A stretch of 64,000 bases of DNA from Bog-756 sp963738545 (GTDB lineage: Bacteria; Actinomycetota; Acidimicrobiia; Acidimicrobiales; RAAP-2), in assembly GCA_963738545.1 (NCBI GenBank), contig CAVTXA010000008.1, positions 1,054,001 through 1,118,000 on the forward strand, in the 5' to 3' direction. The position numbers were made by a program, and so were the translations under genes. Shown here piece after piece: positions 35,349-44,156 of the stretch. Under the pieces are notes generated by a model. That model was given only the letters and a program-made list of their open reading frames with translations. It searched no databases and was not told the DNA's origin. How positions within the stretch are numbered: position 1 is the first letter of the stretch; every line of letters begins with the position of its first letter.

Positions 35349-36575
35349 CTAGGGCTGAAGACGGAAGAGGACCTCACCGGCGTCAGCCACAACCAGCGCC
35401 TCAGGGTCTGACTCCCACTCGGGGATGTCGACGGTGGAGGGATCGAGATACCCCAGGTTCGCCCGCTCGACAACCTCTTGGGGGATGCCCGTAGCGAGCC
35501 TCACGCGTACTCGGGGGTGCTCGCCAGACAGGCGATCGTAGATTCCGGCTCCGTAGAGGTGGGTCGAGTGTGCCAGCTCGCCGCGCGGATGATCGCCATA
35601 GCGATCCCACTGGGCCAGGAAGAAATCTCGGCAGTGATAGCCGAGGGTTTCTAGGCCGGGGTGCATGGCAGAGATCTGTTCGATGTGTGGTGCAAGCAGT
35701 ACCACTTCGCCGCCGTCGGCAACCACCGGCTCCACTTTGTAGAAGCCTTTCGCCCCCGTCCACAGGTCGTCATAGCGCAACGGCACGAGCGACAGAACCC
35801 TCTGGACAGGCGTCGGCAGATAGGTGATGTGGGACTGGGCCGAAATCCCGACGGCGGCCTGCCACGCCTCGATGGGATCGCCGAAGGCCAACGATTCGAC
35901 TCCACCTGTGGTGTTGTCCACGACCAGACAGAGTGCGTGTCGCTCCCCGGGAACGAGGGAGGCGGCTGCATCGATGAGGGCGCGCACGGGAGTGGTCCTA
36001 GGGGACCCGATGATCTCGTGACTGGTGATGAGTGCTCCAAGCCAGTGGGTCACATCGATGAGCTCCTGTCCCGAGAGGCCGGGGAAGAGGTACTTGTTGC
36101 CGCCGGAGAAGCCGACGACCTCATGGGGGAGAACGGGTCCGACGATCAGCGTTACGTCGCTTTCGACCACTAGCCGGTTGATGCGGATGGGCACAGATTC
36201 GAGAAGCATCCCGTCCGACAGTTGAGAGACGGTTTCGGTACTGAGCTCGCCCAGATGCACAAATGTCTCGTCGTTCCACCACGCATGATTGACCACCTGG
36301 AGTTCGTCGACACCGACGAGTGCTCGCATCGCTTCGTTGGACAGGGGAGCGTGGGTACCGAGGGCAATCACGGCCGACATGGTCCGGACCCGCCTGACGG
36401 TGGCCTTATGGATGGCGCCAAGGAGAAGAGGAAGCGGGCACTTTCGAGTGGCGTCGGGAATCACGAGGCAAAGCGATCGACCATCGAGATCGAGACTGTC
36501 CAGTTGGGCCTCTACGAACGCGATGACGGCGACATCGTCGAGTAAGCAGTGCGGCTGTCCGATGGACTGAGTCAT
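35349..36575 (-). CDS. LarA-like nickel-pincer-cofactor racemase/epimerase
   Basis: The 408-residue LarA-family protein contains LVIPDATRKCPLP, the GTHAPLSNEAM motif and EVVGFSGGNKYLFPGLSG with the lysine corresponding to the cofactor-binding residue. LarA relatives racemise or epimerise 2-hydroxy acids such as lactate, malate or sugar acids. Here it lies four bases after the mannitol dehydrogenase-family gene (ATGA overlap) and beside a GH43 gene, which suggests a sugar-acid epimerase. The cofactor genes larB, larC and larE are not in the window. Confidence 0.82.
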   Translation of the reverse strand: MTQSIGQPHCLLDDVAVIAFVEAQLDSLDLDGRSLCLVIPDATRKCPLPLLLGAIHKATVRRVRTMSAVIALGTHAPLSNEAMRALVGVDELQVVNHAWWNDETFVHLGELSTETVSQLSDGMLLESVPIRINRLVVESDVTLIVGPVLPHEVVGFSGGNKYLFPGLSGQELIDVTHWLGALITSHEIIGSPRTTPVRALIDAAASLVPGERHALCLVVDNTTGGVESLAFGDPIEAWQAAVGISAQSHITYLPTPVQRVLSLVPLRYDDLWTGAKGFYKVEPVVADGGEVVLLAPHIEQISAMHPGLETLGYHCRDFFLAQWDRYGDHPRGELAHSTHLYGAGIYDRLSGEHPRVRVRLATGIPQEVVERANLGYLDPSTVDIPEWESDPEALVVADAGEVLFRLQP

Positions 36576-37729
36576 GTCAGAGGCTCCAAGAGGGAGCGTC
36601 CTTCGGTTGGAAGGCGCTCGAGTATCGTCGCCACCTCCTCGATGAATGCGGCGCTTGTTCGCGCGGCTAGCGCCACCGATACCGTGCCGCGGATGTCGCC
36701 GTCTGCCGCTGCACGGCGGAGCCGGCCGGACAACGGCTCCTCGAGCACGGGGAGTGTCACCCCGTGGACGGGGATACGTGCGAGGGCGGCGATCCAGAGA
36801 GCCACAACGAGGGCGAATCTTCTCGTGTCCAGGCCAATAGTTCGGCGCTGGGCCACGATCGGTAACAGCCGCTCAGGAATCTTGTGGGAACCGTCCGACC
36901 CTACCTGGGCGCAGGTATGCCCGAGGTGGGGATTCTGGAACCGCGCGAGAGCCTCGGTGGCGAATTCGGCCGCTGCTACTGCATCCGGAAGGTCGGCAAC
37001 GTGCAGAATGTCTCCCACCAGGCGCCGGACAAACGGACCAACCGCCGGATGAGAAACTGCTTCAGCGATCGTGCGACAGCCGACGAGCATGCCGCAGTAG
37101 GCCAGGGCTGAGTGGGGTCCATTGAGGAGCCATAGCTTGCGGCGTTGGTAGGGGGTGATATCACCGACGGCCTGCACCCCCGCATCGGAGAACGGCGGCA
37201 ATCCGTCGACATCCTCAATCACCCACGAACAATGGTGCTCGGTCCTCACTGCCGCCAGGTCGACCAGACCAAGCTGTCTTCCCACCTCGTCCACGTCCCT
37301 ATCGGTGGGCGTCGGCACCATCCGGTCCACGACTGAACAGGGAAAGCGGACATGGTCGGTGATCCAGGCCGGCAAGTTGGGGTCAAGGCGTTCGCCGATT
37401 TCAAGGACCCGCTCCCGCAGAACGGTTCCATTGTCGGAGATGTTGTCGAGTGGGGCGACGATGAGTGATGATGCACCGACCTGACGACGCCGGGCGATTC
37501 CTGCGGCAATGACGGCAGGTGCCGATCCGGATCGTCTTGGATTGGTCAGATCGGCCGGATCGAGTTGATAGCCCCTCTCGGTGATGGTGAGCGTGACGAG
37601 TCTGGTGGCCGGTTCGGCGATCGCCTCGATGGCGGCGTGAGGGCCGGTGCTGGTCGACGTCAAGGCGCCGATCACCTGGAGCGCATCCTGTTGCATCGGT
37701 TCCCGTTCGGCGACGGCGTAGAGAGGCAT
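36572..37729 (-). pseudogene. Mannitol dehydrogenase-family (fructuronate reductase-like) gene lacking its 5' end
   Basis: The catalytic K-x4-N-x2-H motif KLWLLNGPHSALAY and the C-terminal helical domain (PHLGHTCAQVGSDGSHKIPERLLP) identify the long-chain polyol dehydrogenase family. The first residues (MPLYAVAEREPMQQDALQVI) align to a point about 60 residues into normal members, so the N-terminal part with the Rossmann GxG motif is missing. An in-frame TAG directly precedes the ATG. The break lies at the composition boundary next to an IS110 remnant, so an insertion or recombination probably removed the 5' part. A short-form enzyme is less likely. Confidence 0.75.
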
Positions 37730-37997
37730 CTAAAGACTCTTGATGGTCGTCGATATTGTTCAGAATTGGCCTTCACCTGCGGGTTTATTCTCAGTATCAG
37801 TCATGCTCGTTACGTGTTCTTCGCCATTTGTAGGCGCGTTGTAGGCGCGGATATTGCCGTTCTGGACCCGCCTCTCCCGAAATGCCTGCCGGACGCGCAG
37901 GACCGGTCGGTGACTTGAGAGAAGCCCGGTCGAAGGTAGGCGTGTCCCCGGACGGTCCCGGCGACTCCAACCATCGAGGTGAGGGAGGAGAACCAAG
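37730..37997. other. Boundary segment, no gene seen
   Basis: This short stretch separates the truncated dehydrogenase gene from the IS110 remnant and coincides with the drop in GC content. I find no supported gene or inverted repeat marking a clean insertion-sequence end. Confidence 0.5.
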
Positions 37998-38318
37998 GTG
38001 GTAGTTGGAATCGACGCGCACAAGCGCACCGACACAGCGGCGGCCGTCGTCGAGCATGGAAAGCGACTGACATCGAAGACCGTATCGGCCACCTCAGCAG
38101 GGAAATTGGAGCTGGTGCGCTGGGCTGGTCAGTTCGGTGAGCACACCTTTGCCGTCGAGGACTGCTGGCACCTCTCGCGCGTCTGGAGCGGGACCTGCTG
38201 GCCAAAGTACTTTTCACCCCTTACTCCATGCCTGAAATCTATAAGATACAATCTGGAAAGGCTAACTCTGCGAGAAACGGATGACCGCGTTGGACCGGCC
38301 AGAGCATCTAGGGGGTAA
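37998..38318 (+). mobile_element. IS110-family transposase, 5' remnant
   Basis: The frame begins VVVGIDAHKRTDTAAAVVEH, the N-terminal DEDD-type motif of IS110 transposases, and reaches the EDCWHLSR motif near residue 58. A one-base deletion then shifts the frame; the continuing RLERDLLAK is readable in the adjacent frame. After that the match stops. Only about 70 of some 350 residues survive, so it cannot act. Confidence 0.82.
38240..38250. promoter_or_regulatory. TATA-N3-TATA-type site A
   Basis: TATA-AGA-TACA, one mismatch to the island dyad, followed by ATC as in several other copies. It lies within the degraded IS110 region, 554 bp before the Rieske gene, so it may be a relic or a distal operator. 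Confidence 0.45.
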
Positions 38319-38694
38319 TAAGGGTGAATCCAGGGGGACCGATCAGAATCTGTCATCGTCGGCTGCAGTATCTGGGGCTGTGGTGTGCCTACTGTCTTGT
38401 TGGCGGCCTAATCGAATGTGGGAAGATCATGCCAGGCGGACATTTAGGCGACGATGGGAACTTGATGGTGCGTCCGGTTTGGTGGCGGGACTACGCCCGC
38501 CAAGGCCTATTCATCCTTGAGATGTCTCGGGATGGGACAAGCGGAAGCGGAGGCTCGCAAAAGTCCTGACCTGGTTCGCACTTAACGGAAGCCTCTCGGT
38601 TCGTCCAGCGCTCCATCTGCCAACCCGTGATGAATCCTGGGCGTTCCGGAGGTACAACGATGGAACGTTTCGAGCTAGTGGTCCCTTTGAGACG
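38319..38694. other. Non-coding stretch before the Rieske gene promoter
   Basis: About 375 bp with only short, unsupported frames. The last part carries GTCCCTTTGA at 38681-38690, also present before the second RraA-type gene's promoter (51761-51770). Confidence 0.5.
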
Positions 38695-38722
38695 TTGACA
38701 CGGATTACCTATACCTTATAGG
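38695..38722 (+). promoter_or_regulatory. Promoter with TATA-N3-TATA site B before the Rieske gene
   Basis: The -35 TTGACA is at 38695-38700, and the -10-like TATAGG at 38717 is 16 bp away. The perfect dyad CCTATA-CCT-TATAGG spans 38708-38722 and covers the -10, so a bound repressor would block RNA polymerase. The Rieske ATG is 81 bp downstream. Confidence 0.7.
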
Positions 38723-38803
38723 TTATGAGAAAAGAGAATGGGGCCAGTCTTGGGTTGGTCATCGAGATGTCCGCCTTCTCGTCAGTTCGCCTGGGAGGGA
38801 TGA

Positions 38804-40081
38804 ATGTTGACTGAACTGGAAAATGAACGGCTGACTCGGGTGGGTCCTGGTACGCCCATGGGTGCGCTACAGCGTCGCTTTTGGGTGCCCGTACTTGGTT
38901 CCAGCGAGGTCGGGACACCGGGAAGTCGACCCGTGCCAGTTCGGATCCTTGGCGAGGATCTTGTTTGCTTCCGTAGTTCGGAAGGGGAGTTGGGACTAGT
39001 TGGGGCCTACTGCCCTCACAGGCGGGCTCCGCTGCAGTTGGCTCGGAATTGCGACGGTGTGCTGCAGTGCTTGTATCACGGGTGGAAGGTGCGCCCAGAT
39101 GGCTCAGTGGCAGAGACACCGAATGAGCCCGAAGAGAGCGGATTGGCGCAGCGGGTGCGTCAAACGGCCTATCCCGTGGTCGATCGTGGAGGGATTATCT
39201 GGGCATATATGGGTGACGCCGATGTACCCCCGGCATTTCGAGAGTTCGACTGGATGTCTCTGCCTAACGAGAACGTGACGGTCATCAAGGGCATCGTTGA
39301 GGCGAATTGGCTGCAGCTCATCGAGGGATTTGTTGATTCAAGCCACGGGAATTTTCTCCATAGCGATTCGATTCGTCCTTCATACGGGGAGAAGACGGCG
39401 TACCTGGAGGAAGACGATGTGTTGTTGGCCCAGCCGACTGACACGGGGAGTGTCCGTATCCGGGTGGAGGACACGGACTACGGATTCCGCTATGCAGCTA
39501 TTCGTCGGCCGACGGTAGATCCTGATCGGTTCCAGTACATCAAGACCACTCCTTTCATCATGCCAATATTTACTTCGATCCCCGTTGGCGAGGGGCAGGG
39601 GACGATTAATATCACTGCTCCACTAGATGACTTCACGACCGCTTGGTACGGGGTGAAATATTCATTCGTAGGCCCGGTCGATGAGGATCTGATTCGCCGT
39701 CAAAGTGGTCGGGTGTGGGACGTGGATCTCGACCGGAATAACCGGAGAATCTCGTCAGCCGAAAATAGTTGGCGTCAGGATCGTGCGGCGATGGAGTCGG
39801 GTCGAAGCTTCTCTGGGATGACTGGGACCTTCAACGAGGACGCGGCAATGGCTGAAGGTATGGGACGGATTTCGGATCGAACGAAAGAACAGCTTGGGGC
39901 TGCCGACCGTGCGGTGATCCATCTGCGGCGCCTCTTGTTGAAGTCGCTGGAGGTGTGCGAGTCGGGTGAAGTTGTACGTGGGGAGGACGTGACGGATGTA
40001 AGCGAAGTACGAGCTGCTGATGGGTTGGTGCCGATCGACTCTCCGTGGCAGGAGGTTGTTTCGTTGGCCCATTCTCGATGA
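38804..40081 (+). CDS. Rieske non-heme iron oxygenase, phthalate-dioxygenase-like large subunit
   Basis: The 425-residue protein begins MLTELENERLTRVGPGTPMG, matching the phthalate 4,5-dioxygenase group. The Rieske cluster ligands are CPH and CLYHGW (about residues 70 to 93). The mononuclear iron motif is DSSHGNFLH near residue 178. It hydroxylates or O-demethylates an aromatic acid using electrons from a separate reductase, which is not visible in the window. It heads the Rieske-LigB-RraA operon. Confidence 0.9.
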   Translation: MLTELENERLTRVGPGTPMGALQRRFWVPVLGSSEVGTPGSRPVPVRILGEDLVCFRSSEGELGLVGAYCPHRRAPLQLARNCDGVLQCLYHGWKVRPDGSVAETPNEPEESGLAQRVRQTAYPVVDRGGIIWAYMGDADVPPAFREFDWMSLPNENVTVIKGIVEANWLQLIEGFVDSSHGNFLHSDSIRPSYGEKTAYLEEDDVLLAQPTDTGSVRIRVEDTDYGFRYAAIRRPTVDPDRFQYIKTTPFIMPIFTSIPVGEGQGTINITAPLDDFTTAWYGVKYSFVGPVDEDLIRRQSGRVWDVDLDRNNRRISSAENSWRQDRAAMESGRSFSGMTGTFNEDAAMAEGMGRISDRTKEQLGAADRAVIHLRRLLLKSLEVCESGEVVRGEDVTDVSEVRAADGLVPIDSPWQEVVSLAHSR

Positions 40082-40130
40082 AGGGCTCACTATCGGCTGC
40101 GGCCGCTCTTCGGATGGGGGCGATTGGGGC

Positions 40131-41207
40131 ATGGCTGTAGTTTCCTTGGGAATTGGAACCTCGCACTCCCCGATGATCTCGCTGCCTGTGTCATCTTGGC
40201 CTGCCTACATCGAAGGGGATCAGCGGAACACCGAACTCGCCTTCCCGCCCCACGGGTGGATCCGCAGCTACGACGAGGCGAATTCAGATCCGTCATGGTT
40301 GGCGACGGTACCTTACGAGGGCCAGGAGGTGTTTCCGTCACTTTCGGCGCGTTGCCGGGACGCGGTAGAAGACCTGGCGAAGACGTTGCGAGAGGAACCT
40401 CCAGATGTAGTGGTGATCATCAGCAACGACCAGGACGAATGGTTTTTTGACGACAACATGCCGGCATTCTCGATTTATTGGGGAACGGACGCGTGGATGC
40501 GTCCGTTCCCACTACCCCCGGGCAGGACCGGGGCGGTGGCCGACGCCATCCGAGCCGGCTACGGGGACCGTACTTTCGAAGTGCCTATCGAGGCGGACTT
40601 GGGGCGCCATCTTGTCGAACAGTTGATTGAGGCTGAGTTTGACATCGCCAGCAACACCCAGATGCCCGAGTCGCGTGGCGGAGTCGTGGTTCGTCACTAT
40701 CTGAGTGAGGACGGGCCCAATGAAGTCACCCGCGTTACTCCCGAGCGCGAAATCGGTCTGCCTCACGGGTTCTCTTTCGTGATCCGCAACCTCTTTGAAG
40801 ATTCTCCGCCGCCGGTCGTCCCCATATTTCAGAACACTTGTTATCCCCCGAACCGCCCAACGCCGAATCGGTGCTTCTCTCTCGGGAAGGCCGTCGCTGA
40901 TGCGATTCGAAGCTGGGAAAGCACGGCCAAGGTCGCCATCATCGCATCGGGAGGGCTCAGCCATTTCATTGTCGACGAAGAGCTTGACCGTACCGTGCTG
41001 GACGCCTTAGCGGACAAGGACGACGTCCGGCTTCGAAACCTGGATCAGCGTCGACTGTACTCAGCGTCTTCTGAGGCATTGAACTGGGTGGCGCTGGGTG
41101 GAGCACTCCATTGCTCGGACTTGAAAATGGAATTGGTCGACTATGTCGCGGTGTATCGGACTCCAGTCGGTACGGGCGGTGGCTGGGCGTTTGCTAAGTG
41201 GCGCTGA
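40131..41207 (+). CDS. LigB-type class III extradiol ring-cleavage dioxygenase
   Basis: The ATG at 40131 gives 358 residues. LigB-fold markers are GIGTSHSP with metal-ligand His12, VPIFQNTCYPPNRPTPNRCF, SGGLSHFIVDEELD with the catalytic histidine, and the C-terminal WVALGGALH. The second metal ligand of LigB, histidine in NDH, is here glutamine (SNDQDEWFFDDNMPAF), so it belongs to a divergent branch or uses other ligands. Expected reaction is extradiol cleavage of a protocatechuate- or gallate-like ring. It starts 49 bp after the Rieske gene. Confidence 0.85.
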   Translation: MAVVSLGIGTSHSPMISLPVSSWPAYIEGDQRNTELAFPPHGWIRSYDEANSDPSWLATVPYEGQEVFPSLSARCRDAVEDLAKTLREEPPDVVVIISNDQDEWFFDDNMPAFSIYWGTDAWMRPFPLPPGRTGAVADAIRAGYGDRTFEVPIEADLGRHLVEQLIEAEFDIASNTQMPESRGGVVVRHYLSEDGPNEVTRVTPEREIGLPHGFSFVIRNLFEDSPPPVVPIFQNTCYPPNRPTPNRCFSLGKAVADAIRSWESTAKVAIIASGGLSHFIVDEELDRTVLDALADKDDVRLRNLDQRRLYSASSEALNWVALGGALHCSDLKMELVDYVAVYRTPVGTGGGWAFAKWR

Positions 41208-41240
41208 CCGCCTCGACAGCCGCACGAAAGGGACAACACT

Positions 41241-41891
41241 ATGGCTAACGAAATCGATACTAAAGCACCCTCCCCCACTGTAGACATTGCGTGGGGGACG
41301 CTAGCCACGTTGAGTGCTGCCACGATCCATGAAGCTGCCGGCCGCATCGGCGCTCTGCCTCCCGCTATCCGACCGATCGATCCGTCAATGCGAATGTGTG
41401 GAACAGCGGTGACGGTCAATTGCGAACCGGGTAACAACCTCTCCATCCACCATGCGGTCTATACGGCCACGCGCGGCGACGTGCTGGTGATTGCCGTAGG
41501 CGACGGGCACGAATATGGCTATTGGGGAGAGATCCTCACCTTTGCGGCGCAGGTCCGTGGGCTTCGGGGCGTGGTTCTCGACGGTGGTGTTCGAGACACG
41601 CAACAGCTCGTTGCCCTTGGACTACCAGTATTTGCACGATGTACTTCGATTCGTGGAACTGGAAAACGGGCCTCGACCTCCGATTGCATCAACGTTCCAG
41701 TCAAGATCGGGGATGTGACTGTTGTGCCCGGTGATGTCATCGTCGGTGATGCCGATGGCGTCGTTGCTATCTCCCCACACCACGTTGAGCGGACTATTGC
41801 TCGAGCTGTAGCCAGGGACCAACAAGAGAGCGACTATGTTCAAGCCCTCAAGATCGGCAAGACCACCCTTGAGTTACTCGGTCTTGACTAA
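41241..41891 (+). CDS. RraA-fold aldolase-like protein 1 (LigK/HMG-CHA aldolase-like)
   Basis: The 216-residue protein has the metal and substrate motif GVVLDGGVRD near residue 115 and DADGVVAISP. In the protocatechuate 4,5-cleavage pathway an RraA-fold enzyme splits 4-carboxy-4-hydroxy-2-oxoadipate to pyruvate and oxaloacetate. Its position directly after the LigB-type gene supports that role. An AAAGGGA ribosome site precedes the ATG. Confidence 0.85.
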   Translation: MANEIDTKAPSPTVDIAWGTLATLSAATIHEAAGRIGALPPAIRPIDPSMRMCGTAVTVNCEPGNNLSIHHAVYTATRGDVLVIAVGDGHEYGYWGEILTFAAQVRGLRGVVLDGGVRDTQQLVALGLPVFARCTSIRGTGKRASTSDCINVPVKIGDVTVVPGDVIVGDADGVVAISPHHVERTIARAVARDQQESDYVQALKIGKTTLELLGLD

Positions 41892-41941
41892 AGCCAACCG
41901 CAAGACTTCGCTACGCACTGAGGACCCTGGCCAAGCTGTTT

Positions 41942-42160
41942 ATGGACAGGACCGGCCATCACCGTGCTCCACCACCCGCCCGGTACCTCAAAATCGAACA
42001 ACGCCTAACCACCTTCATCTCAATGAGCTGGCTAGGCCAGCCGCTTACCCAAGTCCACACCCTGGTCGAAATGATTGCCTCAACGTCGCCGACGAGTGGA
42101 CTCACTGTTCAGGTCACCTTCGACCCGAACTGGCAAGCCATCGGACCAATCAAAGCAATG
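41942..42160 (+). mobile_element. ISAzo13-family transposase remnant (C-terminal piece)
   Basis: The reading frame here contains ARYLKIEQRLTTFISMSWLG followed by PLTQVHTLVEMIASTSPTSG and LTVQVTF. This matches the C-terminal KIEHRLFSFI-x-NWRG-PL pattern and the following region of ISAzo13-type transposases. The N-terminal part is absent, and the frame runs on into the antisense of the GntR gene. It is a decayed insertion between the RraA-1 gene and GntR-1. Confidence 0.7.
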
Positions 42161-42169
42161 GGCGCTAGC

Positions 42170-42826
42170 CTAGGAGAGCGAACTGATCAGTTTGTCGTAC
42201 GAGGCCTGCACGTGCTCTGTAACCAGCTTGACGAGGGCATCCTCGTCACGGTTGCGGAAGGCCGCAAAGATATTTCGGTGCTCTTGATCGTTCGCCTCAA
42301 CGTTCGACTCATCCTTAAGCAGTTGGATGCGATAGCGATCGCATCGATCCCAAAGTGAGTCGAGGATCGCAGACATCGTCGAGTTTCCGCTGGCCGAATA
42401 GATCGAACTATGAAACGCTCGGTTTATCATCTGGCGATCGACAGCCGACAGAGATTTGGTTGGAACCGTCAGAGAATCGCTAAGCGACTTACAGGCTTCA
42501 TCAAAGGTGTCGTCATTCCGGCAGGCACAGCGGGCAGCCGCGGGCTCAAGCTGCATGCGAACAAAATAGATATCACTGAAATCCTGCCTAGTCAGTTCTG
42601 GGATACGAATGGCAAAGTGAGCCCGTTGGCTCACGAGGCCCTCGGCTTCGAGCCGACGAAGAGCCTCACGGACAGGCGTCGTCGAAAGGCCCAGATCTTT
42701 TGCCAGAGACTCCTGGTCGATGTCTGTCCCAGGAGCGAGCCGCCCATCGAGCACTCGCTCGCGAACCAAAAAGTAGGCCGCCTCAGTCTTCGTTCGCCAG
42801 GTCGGAAGCGTTCCATCGACAACCAC
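42170..42826 (-). CDS. GntR-family (FCD) regulator 1
   Basis: The 218-residue protein has the winged-helix domain (GTDIDQESLAKDLGLSTTPVREALRRLEAEGLV) and the FCD ligand domain with metal-site histidines (INRAFHSSIYSAS, EHRNIFAAF). GTG start. It is more divergent than regulators 2 and 3. It faces away from the aldo/keto reductase gene with site C in the shared gap. Confidence 0.92.
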   Translation of the reverse strand: MVVDGTLPTWRTKTEAAYFLVRERVLDGRLAPGTDIDQESLAKDLGLSTTPVREALRRLEAEGLVSQRAHFAIRIPELTRQDFSDIYFVRMQLEPAAARCACRNDDTFDEACKSLSDSLTVPTKSLSAVDRQMINRAFHSSIYSASGNSTMSAILDSLWDRCDRYRIQLLKDESNVEANDQEHRNIFAAFRNRDEDALVKLVTEHVQASYDKLISSLS

Positions 42827-42899
42827 GGTCCATAGTCTACAAAGGCACGTCGGCGAGTGTCACATAGAGCCGCTGCCCCCAGAGGAACCCATGAGGTGT

Positions 42900-42931
42900 T
42901 TGACAGGACTTTTACGGTCTTATAAGCTATT
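42900..42931. promoter_or_regulatory. Promoter with TATA-N3-TATA-like site C between GntR-1 and AKR
   Basis: -35 TTGACA (42900-42905) is 15 bp before TATAAG; the dyad is TATA-AGC-TATT (42921-42931). The local sequence CTTATAAGCTATTT nearly equals site I before the thiolase gene (CTTATAAACTATTT). It lies 95 bp from the GntR-1 start and 176 bp from the AKR start. Confidence 0.6.
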
Positions 42932-43106
42932 TTCGATGGGGGACTTTCGGTGAGGCAACCCTGGCTGACAATCGTCTGTACGAGGTCGCCCTCGTGAGCG
43001 CGCCAAATCACCGGTGACACCGGAAACGGAATTGGGTCTGGTCGGCCAGTAGCGGACAGGTCTCGATACAGAGCGCGGAATCATGATCTGAGGATCGAAA
43101 GCAAAG

Positions 43107-44156
43107 ATGAGACGGAATGTGATGACCGGCACGGATCTCGATATGTCCGAGATCACGTTTGGGGCAGGGACAGCCGCCGGCTTGATGGTAAGCGGCAGCG
43201 CTTATGCACAGGATGCAACCGTCGCCAAGGCGTTCGAACTGGGAGTCAACTCCTTTGACACGGCATACGTCTACGGCTTTGGTTGCTCGGAAGTCAACCT
43301 AGGTCGGTCTCTCGAACTGATCGGTGAACCTCACGTGTTGACAACCAAAGTGAGTCTGTCTAGGAACGATCTCACAAGCGGCAACATTGAAGGATCATTC
43401 TGCACCTCGCTCGACCAGAGTCTCATCCGATTGCGACGAGAACGGATAGATGTGCTGCTGCTCCATAACGCGCTACATCCTGTGAGGAAAACGGACACTC
43501 CTCACCAAGCCTACCTATCACTTGATGATGTTCTGGGAGAACACGGAGTTCTCAGTGCCGTTGACAAACTGACCCACGAAGGCAAGATCCGCTTTTTTGG
43601 CATCAACGGAATGATGAGTGATGTCTCCACCTTACGCGCTCTAATCGAGTCAGGGAAGATTTCGGTAGTTGTCCTGCCGATGAACCTAATGAATCCCAGT
43701 GCGTCTCATCGACATCAGGATTTTGGTAGTCACCTCACACGACAGTCGAACTATGTGGACTACGAAGAGGTGATTGCGTGTGCATTGGGGAATGGAGTTG
43801 GCGTAATGGCCATCAGTCCCGTAGCCGCAGGTGTCCTTACCGATAGTGCACACCGAGGGGAACCGGCCCCCCCGTACTCCAATCAAGCAGTCCGATTTGT
43901 GGAGCCGGGACAATTCGAGAGCGAGTTGGCGGCAGCGGGTCGATTCAAGCTAGTTGCGGATCGATTTGAAATGACATTGACCGAGCTGTCTTACCGATTC
44001 GTTGTGTCGCAGCTCGGCGTAGGCACGATTGTCGGTGGATTCTCCAACATAACTCAACTGGAAGAAGCGGTTTCTAGCGTTGTGCCCGGAAAATTGGATT
44101 CCGACGTTCTCGCTGAAATTGCTCGAGCTTGGTCGCCGCAGAGCAGCGGAAACTGA
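43107..44156 (+). CDS. Aldo/keto reductase
   Basis: The 349-residue protein shows the AKR tetrad: aspartate and tyrosine in NSFDTAYVYGFG, lysine in VLTTKVS and histidine in VLLLHNALHP. The C-terminal IVGGFSNITQLEEAV binds the cofactor. It interconverts a carbonyl and alcohol with NAD(P)H. Within the island it may process an aldehyde intermediate; a LigC-type dehydrogenase is not seen, so a substituting role is possible but unproven. ATG at 43122 is an alternative start. Confidence 0.88.
   Translation: MRRNVMTGTDLDMSEITFGAGTAAGLMVSGSAYAQDATVAKAFELGVNSFDTAYVYGFGCSEVNLGRSLELIGEPHVLTTKVSLSRNDLTSGNIEGSFCTSLDQSLIRLRRERIDVLLLHNALHPVRKTDTPHQAYLSLDDVLGEHGVLSAVDKLTHEGKIRFFGINGMMSDVSTLRALIESGKISVVVLPMNLMNPSASHRHQDFGSHLTRQSNYVDYEEVIACALGNGVGVMAISPVAAGVLTDSAHRGEPAPPYSNQAVRFVEPGQFESELAAAGRFKLVADRFEMTLTELSYRFVVSQLGVGTIVGGFSNITQLEEAVSSVVPGKLDSDVLAEIARAWSPQSSGN

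Noticed and set aside
38324..38569. 81-codon frame after the IS110 remnant
   Set aside because: No family resemblance and no ribosome site; likely chance.
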